Shown: positions 1 to 9,266, numbered from the stretch's first letter. The stretch: DNA of 64,000 nt from Marinobacter sp. es.042 (GCF_900188315.1 NZ_LT897781.1:310001-374000); one strand, 5' to 3'. Notes: generated by a model not told the origin, from the letters alone. Numbers and translations are program-made.

Positions 1-322
1 TTACCGCGCAGAGCACGGGCATCGGCAGATCCCGGAGGCTCCGCATGAGCGGGTTGTAATAGTTCTCCAGAGAGGCGCCCAGGTCCGGCATTTCCTGATC
101 TGGTGAGACGCTGCGGTCGGAAAGATCCTGCCCCGCACAAAAACCTCGGCCGGAGCCGGTGATGACCAGTACACGGACAGACTCATCCTTGCGCACGGTG
201 CTGATGGCCTCGCGCATACGCTCATGCATTTCAACGTTGAAACTGTTCAGGTTGTCCGGACGGTTCAGGGTAAGCAAAGCCACGCCCTGATCGATCTCAA
301 GAAGAATGCTCGGCTGAGTCAT
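1..322 (-). CDS. paaG: 2-(1,2-epoxy-1,2-dihydrophenyl)acetyl-CoA isomerase PaaG (N-terminal part)
   Basis: The gene reads leftward off the window edge, so only the first 107 residues are visible. They begin MTQPSILLEI and carry the crotonase-fold hallmarks LTLNRPDNLNSFN (about residues 18-30) and GSGRGFCAGQDL (about residues 65-76), followed by an SDR motif and a PDLG segment typical of PaaG. PaaG isomerises ring-1,2-epoxyphenylacetyl-CoA to the oxepin-CoA in aerobic phenylacetate degradation in the cytoplasm. A generic enoyl-CoA hydratase would be the alternative. The nearby divergent paaY supports the phenylacetate assignment, and the rest of the paa cluster presumably lies to the left. The ATG at 322 is the only sensible start. 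Confidence 0.85.
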   Translation of the reverse strand, partial: MTQPSILLEIDQGVALLTLNRPDNLNSFNVEMHERMREAISTVRKDESVRVLVITGSGRGFCAGQDLSDRSVSPDQEMPDLGASLENYYNPLMRSLRDLPMPVLCAV

Positions 323-706
323 GGCGGTATGTCCTGTTGTTTGTTGTAGGGGGGATAGCGCGAAAGGTGTGTTAAATCGGCACACTGCTATCGAATGTGG
401 AAAATGAGTATATCTTAGAATTGATACTCGTCAAGGATTGTGCTGGCTTGGTTCTGTATCACTTTGGTCGGATCTAATCGCCTGCTTTGTCTATATTGCT
501 GAATATCCGGTAAAAATTCATCAGCGCTCTCAGGTTTGAGCCATTGCAGCGGTGGATTCTCGTCTCAAAACAGGCGCTAAGGTATGAAAAATCTCCCGGA
601 AAAGGATAATGTGATACAGAAAATGAATCACAATGAATTTTCGGGTCCCACGTTCAGCCTGTCGTTTGGCGGAGCGCTGCCAGGCCCGTCCGCGAAGGAG
701 ACCGTT
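323..706. promoter_or_regulatory. Divergent paaG-paaY intergenic region with an inverted repeat
   Basis: This 384-bp gap holds no convincing gene. It is more AT-rich than the flanks around 360-500 and contains the inverted repeat GAGTAT (406-411) / ATACTC (424-429) separated by 12 bases. A phenylacetyl-CoA-responsive repressor (PaaX or the TetR-type PaaR) commonly controls such clusters, but I cannot match the repeat to a known consensus. An open frame extends from 584 through paaY, but the ribosome binding site argues against its use. Confidence 0.35.
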
Positions 707-1306
707 ATGCCCAGCTACAGTATAGAAGGCGTTGTTCCTGTTGTTCATCCGTCCGCCTATGTGCATCCAACCGCCGTTCTCATCGGGGATGTCTGGATCG
801 GACCGGATTGCTACGTGGGGCCTGCGGCTTCGCTGCGTGCAGATTTCGGGCGGATCATTCTGAAACAGGGGTCCAATGTTCAGGACACGTGTGTGATGCA
901 TGCCTTTCCCGGGATGGATACGGTTGTCGAGAAAAACGGACACGTCGGCCATGGCGCAATCCTGCACGGCTGCGTTGTCGGCGAAGATGCCATGGTGGGC
1001 ATGAATGCGGTGGTGATGGATGAGGCGCACATTGCACCCCGCTCCATTGTTGGCGCTTGCGCGTTCGTGAAGGCGAAGTTTACCTGTGAGCCGGGATCGC
1101 TGATCGTTGGCTCGCCGGCCAAGGTGATGCGCATGCTGAGCGACAAGGAAATCGCCTGGAAGAGAAAGGGTACAGAAGAGTACCAGCGACTCACGCGTCG
1201 TTCTCTGGCCAGCCTCGAGGAAGTCCAGCCGCTGGCAGAAGCCGAAACGGATCGGCCCCGGGTGGACGCCAGCGGTTACAAGCCCAAGTACGAGCAGTCC
1301 GAATAG
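707..1306 (+). CDS. paaY: Phenylacetate-pathway gamma-carbonic-anhydrase-like protein PaaY
   Basis: This 199-residue protein is a left-handed beta-helix (hexapeptide-repeat) protein. Turns such as HPTAVLIGDVWIGPDCYVGP (residues about 19-38), LRADFG and VGHGAILHGC include the metal-binding His pattern of gamma carbonic anhydrases. PaaY is proposed to act as a thioesterase or accessory protein removing dead-end CoA adducts from the phenylacetate pathway. The frame is open from 584, but AAGGAG at 695-700 sits six bases before the ATG at 707, and homology begins with MPSYSIEG, so 707 is preferred. It is divergent from paaG. The alternative is a generic YrdA-type acyltransferase-like protein, but the conserved C-terminal tail after the helix favours PaaY. 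Confidence 0.85.
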   Translation: MPSYSIEGVVPVVHPSAYVHPTAVLIGDVWIGPDCYVGPAASLRADFGRIILKQGSNVQDTCVMHAFPGMDTVVEKNGHVGHGAILHGCVVGEDAMVGMNAVVMDEAHIAPRSIVGACAFVKAKFTCEPGSLIVGSPAKVMRMLSDKEIAWKRKGTEEYQRLTRRSLASLEEVQPLAEAETDRPRVDASGYKPKYEQSE

Positions 1307-1338
1307 ATGGTTTGGCGCCGGATTCGGGGAGATCGCTC

Positions 1339-1791
1339 TTAGAGTCCGGCGTCCTTGACGTTCTCCATAACCACAAACGTGCTGGTTTGCAGCACGTGGG
1401 GCAGAGCTGAGATTTCCTCCCCAAGAACCTGCCGGTATTCCTGCATGTTGCGGGTTCGGACTTTTAATAGGTAGTCGAAGTTGCCGGCAATCATGTGGCA
1501 CTGCTCCACCGCCGAGACGCTCTGAACAGCTTTATTAAAGGCAGTAAGGGCGCCGCTGCTGGTGTCGTTCAGGGTGACCTGTGCGAAGGCAATGTGGCTG
1601 AGACCAAGTTTGGTCTGGTTAACCAGGGCCGTGTAGCCGGTAATATAACCGTGCTCCTCAAGCCGGCGCATCCGCACCTGGCACGGCGTTTTGGAAAGGC
1701 CCACCCGGGACGCAAGCTCGGTTACCGTGATTCGGGAGTTCTTCTGTAGCTCGCGAATAATGGATTGGTCTATTCGATCCAATTCGGCCAT
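1339..1791 (-). CDS. putR: Lrp/AsnC-family regulator, probably the proline-responsive activator of putA (PutR-like)
   Basis: The 150-residue protein has an AsnC-type helix-turn-helix at about residues 5-60 (LDRIDQSIIRELQKNSR, VTELASRVGLSKTPCQVRMRRLE) followed by a RAM ligand-binding domain (HMIAGNFDYLLKVRTRNMQEY). It faces away from the NAD-GDH gene across a 159-bp AT-rich intergenic region, and putA follows that gene. In alphaproteobacteria and pseudomonads, Lrp-type PutR proteins activate a putA that lacks its own DNA-binding domain, which is the situation here. The assignment to proline control is inference from position and from the missing RHH domain in PutA. A general leucine- or glutamate-responsive role is possible. 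Confidence 0.75.
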   Translation of the reverse strand: MAELDRIDQSIIRELQKNSRITVTELASRVGLSKTPCQVRMRRLEEHGYITGYTALVNQTKLGLSHIAFAQVTLNDTSSGALTAFNKAVQSVSAVEQCHMIAGNFDYLLKVRTRNMQEYRQVLGEEISALPHVLQTSTFVVMENVKDAGL

Positions 1792-1950
1792 GTTGTCTGT
1801 TCCAGGTTAAATTAACGGCTAAATCATATGGCAAATATAATCGAAACTCCTCTAATCCGAAACTATATGGTCTAAGTGACTTTCCGGCCTTGCGTATACT
1901 GGTAGGTTAATCAGCCCAGTAAGAACGTATACCAAGTCCGGAGAGTTTCG
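1792..1950. promoter_or_regulatory. Divergent promoter region of the Lrp-type regulator and NAD-GDH
   Basis: The 159-bp gap is clearly AT-rich from 1805 to 1880, as expected for Lrp-family binding, with repeated A/T runs and two copies of ATATGG-like words near 1827 and 1865. The GDH start at 1951 is preceded by GGAG at about 1939. No sharper operator could be defined by eye. Confidence 0.4.
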
Positions 1951-4900
1951 ATGACCGATTCCCGCGCATTACAAAAACAAACCCTGCTGGAACAGCTTGC
2001 CGATGTCCTCCAGAACCAGGCGTCCGATAACGACGACTCCCTTGAACTCCGGGAGATCGTGGCCCGGATGGTGGAGGAGTCCCGATCCTGGGATGACGAC
2101 CTCCACGGCGAACTGGTCCGGAGTTTCGGCGAGTCGATTGGCGGGCGCTATGCCCAGGTGTTCAGTGGCGGGTTTCCTTCGGCCTACCGGGCGAGGTTTC
2201 CGGTGTCAGAGGCACTTGCCGATATTGAGCAGATTCAGTCCATTGCCGTCAGCACCGATGTGCCCATGCGGTTCTACCAACCCAGAGATCCTTCCGAAAC
2301 CGGATTCCACTTCAAGCTCTACAGCGAAGGCCAGCCGGTTATCCTGTCAGATGTGATTCCGATTCTGGAGAACCTGGGGATGCGGGTTCTGGGCGAGCAC
2401 CCCTACCGGGTTCGTCGACGGGATGGCGAAAATTTCGGCGTCAGTGATTTTACCGTCGAACTCCACGACCGGTGCCGGCAAGCCGACCTGAGTACTGCAA
2501 GGCCGCTGATCCAGTCGGCGTTCCGGGAGATCTGGAACGGCTTTGCAGAAAACGACGATTTCAACCAGCTGATCATGCTCTGCGGCCTGAGCTGGCGGGA
2601 AGTGGCGCTGATCCGAGCCTATGCCCGTTACGTGAAACAACTGCGATTCGGGTTCAGCCAGCCGTTCATTGCAGAAACCCTGGCCCGGCATCCGGATATC
2701 ACGTCGCGGCTTGTGGCGTTCTTTTTCAATCGGTTCGAGCCCGGGGTAAAAGGACGTAAGTCCAGGACAGAAAAGCTTGAGGCAGAGCTGCGGGATTCGC
2801 TGGAAGCGGTGGCGAGCCTCGATGACGACCGCATTCTGCGGCGTTTCTTCATGCTCATTCGGGCAACGCTGAGAACCAACTATTTCCAGGTCCGGGAGGA
2901 TGGCGGGTTTCCGTCCTATCTGTCGCTCAAGCTGGATCCGTCGTCGATTCCTGACATACCGCGCCCAAGGCCAAAGTTCGAGATTTTTGTGTATTCGCCC
3001 CGAATCGAAGGCGTGCATCTGCGTGCCGGGCCAGTCGCGCGGGGTGGCCTTCGCTGGTCCGACCGGATTGAGGATTACCGTACGGAGATCCTTGGCCTGG
3101 TGAAGGCCCAGCAGGTCAAGAACTCGGTGATCGTGCCTGCAGGCGCCAAGGGTGGCTTCGTGGTGAAGCAGCCGCCCAGGGATGGCTCTCGGGAGGCCGT
3201 TCGTGAAGAAGGGGTTGCCTGCTATCAGACCTTTATAAGGGGGCTGCTGGATATCACTGATAACCTGGATGACGGCCAGGTGGTCCCTCCTGCCAATGTC
3301 GTTCGCTATGACAGCGATGACACCTATCTGGTGGTCGCCGCCGACAAGGGCACAGCCACGTTTTCCGATATCGCCAACGCATTGGCGGCAGAGTACAACT
3401 TCTGGCTGGGCGATGCCTTTGCCTCCGGGGGCAGTGAGGGCTACGACCACAAGAAAATGGGTATCACCGCCCGGGGCGCCTGGGAGTCGGTGAAACGGCA
3501 CTTCCTGGAAAAAGGCACCGATACCCAGAGCGATGAGTTCACCGTGGTCGGTATTGGCGATATGGGTGGCGATGTATTCGGCAACGGCATGCTCCTATCC
3601 GACCGAATTCGACTTATCGGTGCATTCAATCACCAGCATATTTTTGTCGACCCGGATCCGGATGCTGCGGCCTCGTTTCGCGAGCGAGAGCGGCTTTTCA
3701 AACTGTCCGGCTCATCCTGGGCCGATTACGATACCCAGCTGATCAGCGACGGGGGCGGTGTTTTCTCCCGGTCCATGAAGTCTATTCCTGTGTCGTCGCA
3801 GATGCGCAAGGTGTTGGGCATCAAGGCACGCAGCCTGTCGCCTGCGGATCTGATCAGCGCTTTGTTGAAAGCGCCGGTAGACATGCTCTGGAACGGTGGT
3901 ATCGGGACCTATGTGAAGGCGCCTTCGGAGTCCCATGAGGATGTGGGCGACAAGACCAGCGATGCGCTTCGAATCGACAGTAACGAACTGCGATGCAAGG
4001 CATTGGGAGAAGGCGGGAACCTGGGTGTTACCCAGAAGGCCCGGATCGACTTCGCCCGTCGTGGCGGCTCCGTGAACAGTGATTTTATCGATAACGCCGG
4101 TGGCGTCGACTGCTCGGACCATGAGGTGAACATCAAGATTCTGCTGAATGACCTGGTACACCGACAGCTGATGTCGCTTCCGGAGCGCAACCGGATGCTC
4201 AGGGCCATGACGTCTGAGGTGGCCGAACTGGTGCTGCGCAACAATTACCGACAGGCGATGGCGCTGAGTCTTGCCCAGAACCCCGCAGTTGCCACCGCAG
4301 ACCAGTACGAACGGCTGATGCGCAGGCTGGAGACAGAAGGCAAACTGGACCGCAGTCTCGAATTTCTTCCGTCGGATGAAGAATTGCAGGCTCGCCGTGA
4401 GCACGGCGGCGGCCTGACACGCCCTGAACTGGCGGTACTGGTTTCCTACGCAAAAATTGAACTCAAGCAGGCCCTGGTCGCATCACCGATCGTCCATGAC
4501 CCGCGATTCAATTCTGCGCTGCACTCGGCTTTCCCGGCCTCTCTGCTGGCCGCCTTCCCGGAAGCGGTGGGGGCCCATCCCCTGCGTGCAGAAATCTCGG
4601 CCACCCAGATTGCCAACGACATGGTAAATCGCATGGGGATCACCTGGTTTGACCGGATACGCAGCGCTACCGGGGCTGATGCTGGACGGATTGCCTCGGC
4701 CTACCTGATCTCCCTGCGAATACATGACGTAGACGCCCATTGGGAGAGTATGGAATCACTGGATGGAAAAATTGACGCCGGCGTTCAGGCAGACCTGTTC
4801 GCCGATGCCATCCGGTTGGTGACCCGAAGCACCAGCTGGCTCTTGCAGAACCGCCGGCAGGCGCTGGACCCGGTTTCCTGTATCGACCATTACCGGGCTC

Positions 4901-5445
4901 CCATGGCGGATGTGCTGGCTTCAAAAAGCCGACTTGAATCGGTGATTCCTGCAAGTCGCTGGTATGAACGCTATGCTGAATACTGTGAGCGGATGGTCCC
5001 GGAAGATCTTTCCGCCTGGTGCGCTTCCGCGGAAAGCCGTTACTGGCTGATGGACATGGTCGAGATCGCCCGTCAGCTGGACGAAAAGCTGGAGTCGGTG
5101 GCCTGGGTGTATTTCACGCTCGGTGAAAGCCTGAACCTGACCTGGTTGGACCGGCAAATGCGGGCCTTCCGGGCAAATGGCCACTGGCAAGTGTTGGCGA
5201 CCATTCATTTCAGGGACGAGCTGGATCATCAGTTACGGAATCTCACGCTCAGCGTGTTTTCCGAGCCCGTTGATGGCGACGGAACGCCTGAGCAGCGGAT
5301 TGAGGCGTGGCGGGGGAACAAGCGGATGTTACTCGCCCGCTGGGAGCGGATGCTGAACGACATGCAAGCCGCCAATGATGTGGATTGTGCCGTTTTCTCG
5401 GTGGCTCATGGAGTGCTCAGAGAGCTGGCATTGAAAGCCGCATAG
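1951..5445 (+). CDS. gdhB: NAD-specific glutamate dehydrogenase, N-terminally short form of the large GDH class
   Basis: The protein (1164 residues) contains the catalytic region of the large bacterial NAD-GDHs: GGLRWSDR and DYRTEILGLVKAQQVKN (about 365-390), then PAGAKGGF with the substrate/catalytic Lys near residue 400, GIGDMGGDVFGNGML of the Rossmann domain (about 533-547), NGGIGTYVK (about 648) and GEGGNLGVTQKAR (about 685). It deaminates glutamate to 2-oxoglutarate with NAD in the cytoplasm. The well-known 180-kDa enzymes have about 1600 residues. Here roughly 440 N-terminal residues, including the ACT-like regulatory domains, are absent. The ATG has a reasonable GGAG upstream and no coding sequence precedes it, so this looks like a natural short form rather than a broken gene. 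It lies between putR-like and putA genes, consistent with proline-to-glutamate-to-2-oxoglutarate flow. Confidence 0.88.
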   Translation: MTDSRALQKQTLLEQLADVLQNQASDNDDSLELREIVARMVEESRSWDDDLHGELVRSFGESIGGRYAQVFSGGFPSAYRARFPVSEALADIEQIQSIAVSTDVPMRFYQPRDPSETGFHFKLYSEGQPVILSDVIPILENLGMRVLGEHPYRVRRRDGENFGVSDFTVELHDRCRQADLSTARPLIQSAFREIWNGFAENDDFNQLIMLCGLSWREVALIRAYARYVKQLRFGFSQPFIAETLARHPDITSRLVAFFFNRFEPGVKGRKSRTEKLEAELRDSLEAVASLDDDRILRRFFMLIRATLRTNYFQVREDGGFPSYLSLKLDPSSIPDIPRPRPKFEIFVYSPRIEGVHLRAGPVARGGLRWSDRIEDYRTEILGLVKAQQVKNSVIVPAGAKGGFVVKQPPRDGSREAVREEGVACYQTFIRGLLDITDNLDDGQVVPPANVVRYDSDDTYLVVAADKGTATFSDIANALAAEYNFWLGDAFASGGSEGYDHKKMGITARGAWESVKRHFLEKGTDTQSDEFTVVGIGDMGGDVFGNGMLLSDRIRLIGAFNHQHIFVDPDPDAAASFRERERLFKLSGSSWADYDTQLISDGGGVFSRSMKSIPVSSQMRKVLGIKARSLSPADLISALLKAPVDMLWNGGIGTYVKAPSESHEDVGDKTSDALRIDSNELRCKALGEGGNLGVTQKARIDFARRGGSVNSDFIDNAGGVDCSDHEVNIKILLNDLVHRQLMSLPERNRMLRAMTSEVAELVLRNNYRQAMALSLAQNPAVATADQYERLMRRLETEGKLDRSLEFLPSDEELQARREHGGGLTRPELAVLVSYAKIELKQALVASPIVHDPRFNSALHSAFPASLLAAFPEAVGAHPLRAEISATQIANDMVNRMGITWFDRIRSATGADAGRIASAYLISLRIHDVDAHWESMESLDGKIDAGVQADLFADAIRLVTRSTSWLLQNRRQALDPVSCIDHYRAPMADVLASKSRLESVIPASRWYERYAEYCERMVPEDLSAWCASAESRYWLMDMVEIARQLDEKLESVAWVYFTLGESLNLTWLDRQMRAFRANGHWQVLATIHFRDELDHQLRNLTLSVFSEPVDGDGTPEQRIEAWRGNKRMLLARWERMLNDMQAANDVDCAVFSVAHGVLRELALKAA

Positions 5446-5615
5446 CAGGACTACGACAGGCAAAGTGACCGAAAATCACGTTTTTTGGAGAAAAATATTA
5501 ATTTTTTGTGATGTATTAAAGACGTAATGGCACGCTTGCCTTGAATTTATAGCGAAATAGTCTTTGTCGATCTCGGTAGAATGCCGGAGAGACAAACAAC
5601 TAAGAGGGTACAACT
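5446..5615. promoter_or_regulatory. gdh-putA intergenic region, probable putA promoter
   Basis: This 170-bp spacer contains a very AT-rich stretch at about 5485-5530 with A and T tracts (AAAAATATTAATTTTTT) bracketed by ATCAC and GTGAT. It is the kind of sequence an Lrp-family activator binds, and putA probably has its own promoter here. The putA ribosome binding site is AGAGGG about six bases before ATG 5616. No terminator hairpin for gdh is obvious, so read-through into putA is possible. Confidence 0.35.
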
Positions 5616-8600
5616 ATGAGACCGCAGCAATCACAGACGCCCGAGCTTGTCGATAGCCGGCAGGCGATTCGTGATTATTATCTCGCTGACGAGCACAAGG
5701 TTATCCACGAGATGATTGCCGGTGCCCAGTTGTCCCAGGCCGAGCGCGACGCCATTTCCGCTCGTGCGGCTGAACTGGTACGCAGCGTTCGCAAGAATGC
5801 CAAGTCCACCATCATGGAAAAATTCCTGGCGGAGTATGGCCTGACGACCAAGGAAGGCGTTGCCCTGATGTGTCTGGCCGAGGCGCTGTTGCGCGTGCCT
5901 GACAACACCACCATTCACGAGCTGATCGAAGACAAGATCACCTCCGGTGCCTGGGGCACGCACGTGGGCAAGGCGTCCTCTGGGCTGATCAACACCGCCA
6001 CCGTTGCCCTGCTGATGACCAGCAACCTGCTCAAGGATTCCGAGCGCAACACCGTGGGTGAAACCCTGCGCAAGCTGCTCAAGCGCTTCGGCGAGCCGGT
6101 TATCCGTACGGTGGCCGGTCAGGCGATGAAAGAGATGGGGCGACAGTTCGTTCTGGGTCGCGATATCGATGAAGCCCAGGATGAGGCCAAGGAATACATG
6201 GCCAAAGGTTACACCTATTCATACGACATGCTGGGCGAAGCTGCCCGCACCGATGATGACGCCAAGCGTTATTACGACTCCTATTCCAACGCCATTGACA
6301 GCATTGCCAAGGCGAGCAAGGGCGATGTCCGCAAGAACCCGGGCATCTCGGTCAAGTTATCCGCCCTGCTGGCCCGTTACGAGTACGGCAACAAAGAGCG
6401 CGTCATGAACGAGTTGCTGCCGCGGGCCCGCGAACTGGTCAAAAAGGCCGCGGCTGCGAATATGGGCTTCAATATCGATGCCGAGGAGCAGGATCGTCTG
6501 GATCTGTCTCTGGATGTGATTGAGGAGCTGGTGGCGGATCCCGAGCTTGCAGGCTGGGATGGCTTTGGCGTGGTTGTTCAGGCCTATGGCAAGCGCTCCT
6601 CTTTCGTACTCGACTGGCTCTACGGGTTGGCCGAGAAGTACGACCGCAAGTTCATGGTGCGTCTGGTAAAAGGCGCCTACTGGGATGCTGAAATCAAGCG
6701 TGCCCAAGTTATGGGTCTGAACGGGTTCCCCGTGTTTACCCGCAAGGCCTGCAGTGACGTCTCTTTCCTGTCCTGCGCCACCAAGCTGTTGAACATGACG
6801 AACCGGATTTACCCACAGTTCGCCACCCACAACGCGCATTCAGTATCTGCCATTCTCGAAATGGCCAAGACCAAGGGTGTGGACAACTACGAATTCCAGC
6901 GCCTCCACGGCATGGGCGAATCCCTGCACAATGAGGTTCTGAAGGTCAGTGGTGTGCCCTGTCGCATTTATGCGCCGGTTGGCCCGCACAAGGATCTTCT
7001 GGCGTACCTGGTGCGTCGTTTGTTGGAGAACGGTGCCAACAGCTCCTTCGTGAACCAGATTGTGGACAAGCGCATCACACCGGAAGAGATCGCCAAGGAC
7101 CCGATTGTCAGTGTTGAGGAGATGGGCAATAACATTTCCAGCAAGGCGATCGTGCACCCGTTCAAGCTGTTTGGCGATCAGCGTCGCAACTCCAAAGGCT
7201 GGGATATTACCGATCCGGTCACGGTTAACGAGATCGAGAAAGGTCGCGGAGCCTACAAAGACTATCGCTGGAAAGGTGGTCCGCTGATTGCGGGCGAGGT
7301 GGCCGGTACCGAAATCCAGGTGGTACGTAACCCGGCCGATCCGGATGATCTGGTTGGCCACGTCACCCAGGCCTCCGATGCTGATGTAGACACCGCGATT
7401 ACCTCAGCGGGGGCCGCGTTCGAGAGTTGGTCCGCCAAATCGGCTGAAGAGCGTGCTGCCTGCGTTCGGAAGGTGGGCGACCTGTACGAGGAGAACTACG
7501 CCGAGTTGTTCGCGCTCACTACCCGTGAAGCAGGCAAATCCCTGCTGGATGCGGTTGCTGAGATCCGTGAAGCGGTCGATTTCTCACAGTACTACGCCAA
7601 CGAGGCCATCCGCTATAAAGACAGCGGCGATGCCCGCGGCGTGATGTGTTGTATTTCGCCCTGGAACTTCCCGCTGGCGATCTTCACCGGGCAGATTCTG
7701 GCCAACCTCGCGGCAGGTAACACCGTGGTGGCGAAGCCGGCTGAGCAGACATCCCTGCTGGCTATTCGCGCCGTGGAACTGATGCATCAGGCGGGTATCC
7801 CGAAGGATGCCATCCAGTTGGTGCCGGGTACCGGCGCAACCGTGGGTGCAGCCCTGACCTCCGATTCGCGGGTGAGCGGCGTGTGCTTTACCGGTTCTAC
7901 CGCTACTGCCCAGCGCATTAACAAGGTCATGACCGAGAACATGGCGCCGGATGCGCCGCTGGTGGCAGAGACCGGTGGCCTGAACGCGATGATCGTGGAC
8001 TCCACGGCATTGCCGGAGCAGGTTGTCCGTGACGTGCTGGCGTCTTCGTTCCAGAGTGCCGGTCAGCGGTGTTCCGCCCTGCGTATGCTCTATGTGCAGA
8101 GAGATATTGCCGATGGCCTTCTGGAAATGCTCTACGGTGCAATGGAAGAGCTCGGCATCGGCGATCCCTGGTTGCTGTCCACGGATGTGGGCCCGGTGAT
8201 CGACGAGAACGCTCGCAAGAAGATCGTGGACCACTGCGAGAAGTTCGAGCGCAACGGCAAGTTGCTTAAGAAAATGAAAGTCCCCGAGAAAGGCCTGTTC
8301 GTTTCGCCGGCAGTTCTCAGCGTCAGTGGTATTGAGGAGCTCGAAGAAGAAATCTTCGGGCCTGTCCTGCACGTGGCCACGTTCGAGGCGAAGAACATCG
8401 ACAAGGTGGTGGACGACATCAACGCCAAGGGCTACGGCCTGACGTTTGGCATCCACAGCCGTGTTGATCGCCGTGTCGAGCGTATTACCAGCCGGATCAA
8501 GGTGGGTAACACCTATGTGAACCGTAACCAGATCGGTGCCATCGTGGGCTCCCAGCCCTTCGGTGGTGAGGGCCTCTCCGGCACCGGTCCCAAGGCCGGT

Positions 8601-9245
8601 GGTCCGCAGTACGTCCGTCGTTTCCTGAAAGGTGAAACGGTCGAGCGCGAGGCGGATTCCAGTGCCAGGAAGGTGGATGCGAAGCAGCTTCAGAAGCTGA
8701 TCGGCCAACTGGACAAACTGAAGGCGTCCAAGCCCGAGGCCCGTATGGAGGCCATCAAGCCCATCTTCGGTGATGCTCCAGCGCCGCTGGACGCTCACGC
8801 GGAGGAGCTGCCGGGGCCAACGGGTGAGACCAACCGCCTGTCCAACCATGCCCGTGGCGTGGTGCTGTGTCTGGGACCAGACAAGCAAACCGCCCTGGAG
8901 CAGGCCGGTACCGCGTTGTCACAGGGCAACAAGGTGGTGGTGATTGCACCGGGCACCCAGGATGTGGTCGATCAAGCGAACAAGGCCGGGTTGCCGATCG
9001 TTGGCGCCGAGGGTCTGTTGGAGCCGGAAGCACTGGCAACCATCGATGGCTTCGAGGCGATAGTCAGCTGTGGCGATCAGCCCCTGCTGAAAGCCTATCG
9101 CGAGGCACTGGCCAAGCGTGATGGTGCGTTGCTACCGCTAATCACTGAGCACACGCTGGATCAGCGATTTGTGATCGAACGCCACCTGTGTGTCGACACA
9201 ACGGCAGCGGGCGGTAACGCCAGCCTGATTGCCGCCTCGGAATAA
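5616..9245 (+). CDS. putA: Bifunctional proline dehydrogenase / L-glutamate-gamma-semialdehyde dehydrogenase PutA
   Basis: PutA oxidises proline to P5C with FAD and then GSA to glutamate with NAD, channelling the intermediate. The 1209 residues show the PRODH barrel (MVRLVKGAYWDAEIK near 345, FATHNAHS near 402, FQRLHGMGE near 426) and the ALDH domain (ISPWNFPLAIF near 680, general-base Glu785 in AETGG, nucleophile Cys819 in [31 protein letters not shown]). A C-terminal domain of about 180 residues ends in TTAAGGNASL, as in long-form PutA. The N-terminal ribbon-helix-helix repressor domain of enterobacterial PutA is absent: the sequence enters the alpha-helical arm almost at once. It is therefore a purely enzymatic PutA, and control is probably handed to the Lrp-type regulator upstream. 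Confidence 0.95.
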   Translation: MRPQQSQTPELVDSRQAIRDYYLADEHKVIHEMIAGAQLSQAERDAISARAAELVRSVRKNAKSTIMEKFLAEYGLTTKEGVALMCLAEALLRVPDNTTIHELIEDKITSGAWGTHVGKASSGLINTATVALLMTSNLLKDSERNTVGETLRKLLKRFGEPVIRTVAGQAMKEMGRQFVLGRDIDEAQDEAKEYMAKGYTYSYDMLGEAARTDDDAKRYYDSYSNAIDSIAKASKGDVRKNPGISVKLSALLARYEYGNKERVMNELLPRARELVKKAAAANMGFNIDAEEQDRLDLSLDVIEELVADPELAGWDGFGVVVQAYGKRSSFVLDWLYGLAEKYDRKFMVRLVKGAYWDAEIKRAQVMGLNGFPVFTRKACSDVSFLSCATKLLNMTNRIYPQFATHNAHSVSAILEMAKTKGVDNYEFQRLHGMGESLHNEVLKVSGVPCRIYAPVGPHKDLLAYLVRRLLENGANSSFVNQIVDKRITPEEIAKDPIVSVEEMGNNISSKAIVHPFKLFGDQRRNSKGWDITDPVTVNEIEKGRGAYKDYRWKGGPLIAGEVAGTEIQVVRNPADPDDLVGHVTQASDADVDTAITSAGAAFESWSAKSAEERAACVRKVGDLYEENYAELFALTTREAGKSLLDAVAEIREAVDFSQYYANEAIRYKDSGDARGVMCCISPWNFPLAIFTGQILANLAAGNTVVAKPAEQTSLLAIRAVELMHQAGIPKDAIQLVPGTGATVGAALTSDSRVSGVCFTGSTATAQRINKVMTENMAPDAPLVAETGGLNAMIVDSTALPEQVVRDVLASSFQSAGQRCSALRMLYVQRDIADGLLEMLYGAMEELGIGDPWLLSTDVGPVIDENARKKIVDHCEKFERNGKLLKKMKVPEKGLFVSPAVLSVSGIEELEEEIFGPVLHVATFEAKNIDKVVDDINAKGYGLTFGIHSRVDRRVERITSRIKVGNTYVNRNQIGAIVGSQPFGGEGLSGTGPKAGGPQYVRRFLKGETVEREADSSARKVDAKQLQKLIGQLDKLKASKPEARMEAIKPIFGDAPAPLDAHAEELPGPTGETNRLSNHARGVVLCLGPDKQTALEQAGTALSQGNKVVVIAPGTQDVVDQANKAGLPIVGAEGLLEPEALATIDGFEAIVSCGDQPLLKAYREALAKRDGALLPLITEHTLDQRFVIERHLCVDTTAAGGNASLIAASE

Positions 9246-9266
9246 GCGGCGACAATCGGTGCCAAA

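Noticed and set aside
584..706. An N-terminal extension of PaaY from an ATG at 584
   Set aside because: The extension is not homologous, and AAGGAG sits correctly before ATG 707.
530..1501. A 323-residue minus-strand open frame opposite paaY and the Lrp gene
   Set aside because: It is antisense to two well-supported genes, has no ribosome site or recognisable motif, and its composition is what GC-rich antisense frames give.
2347..3501. A 384-residue minus-strand open frame inside the NAD-GDH gene
   Set aside because: It is a shadow frame of the conserved catalytic region of GDH; no protein-like motifs or start signal.
7584..8888. A 434-residue minus-strand open frame inside putA
   Set aside because: It is antisense to the aldehyde dehydrogenase domain, His/Gly/Arg-rich and without homology, so an artefact of codon bias.
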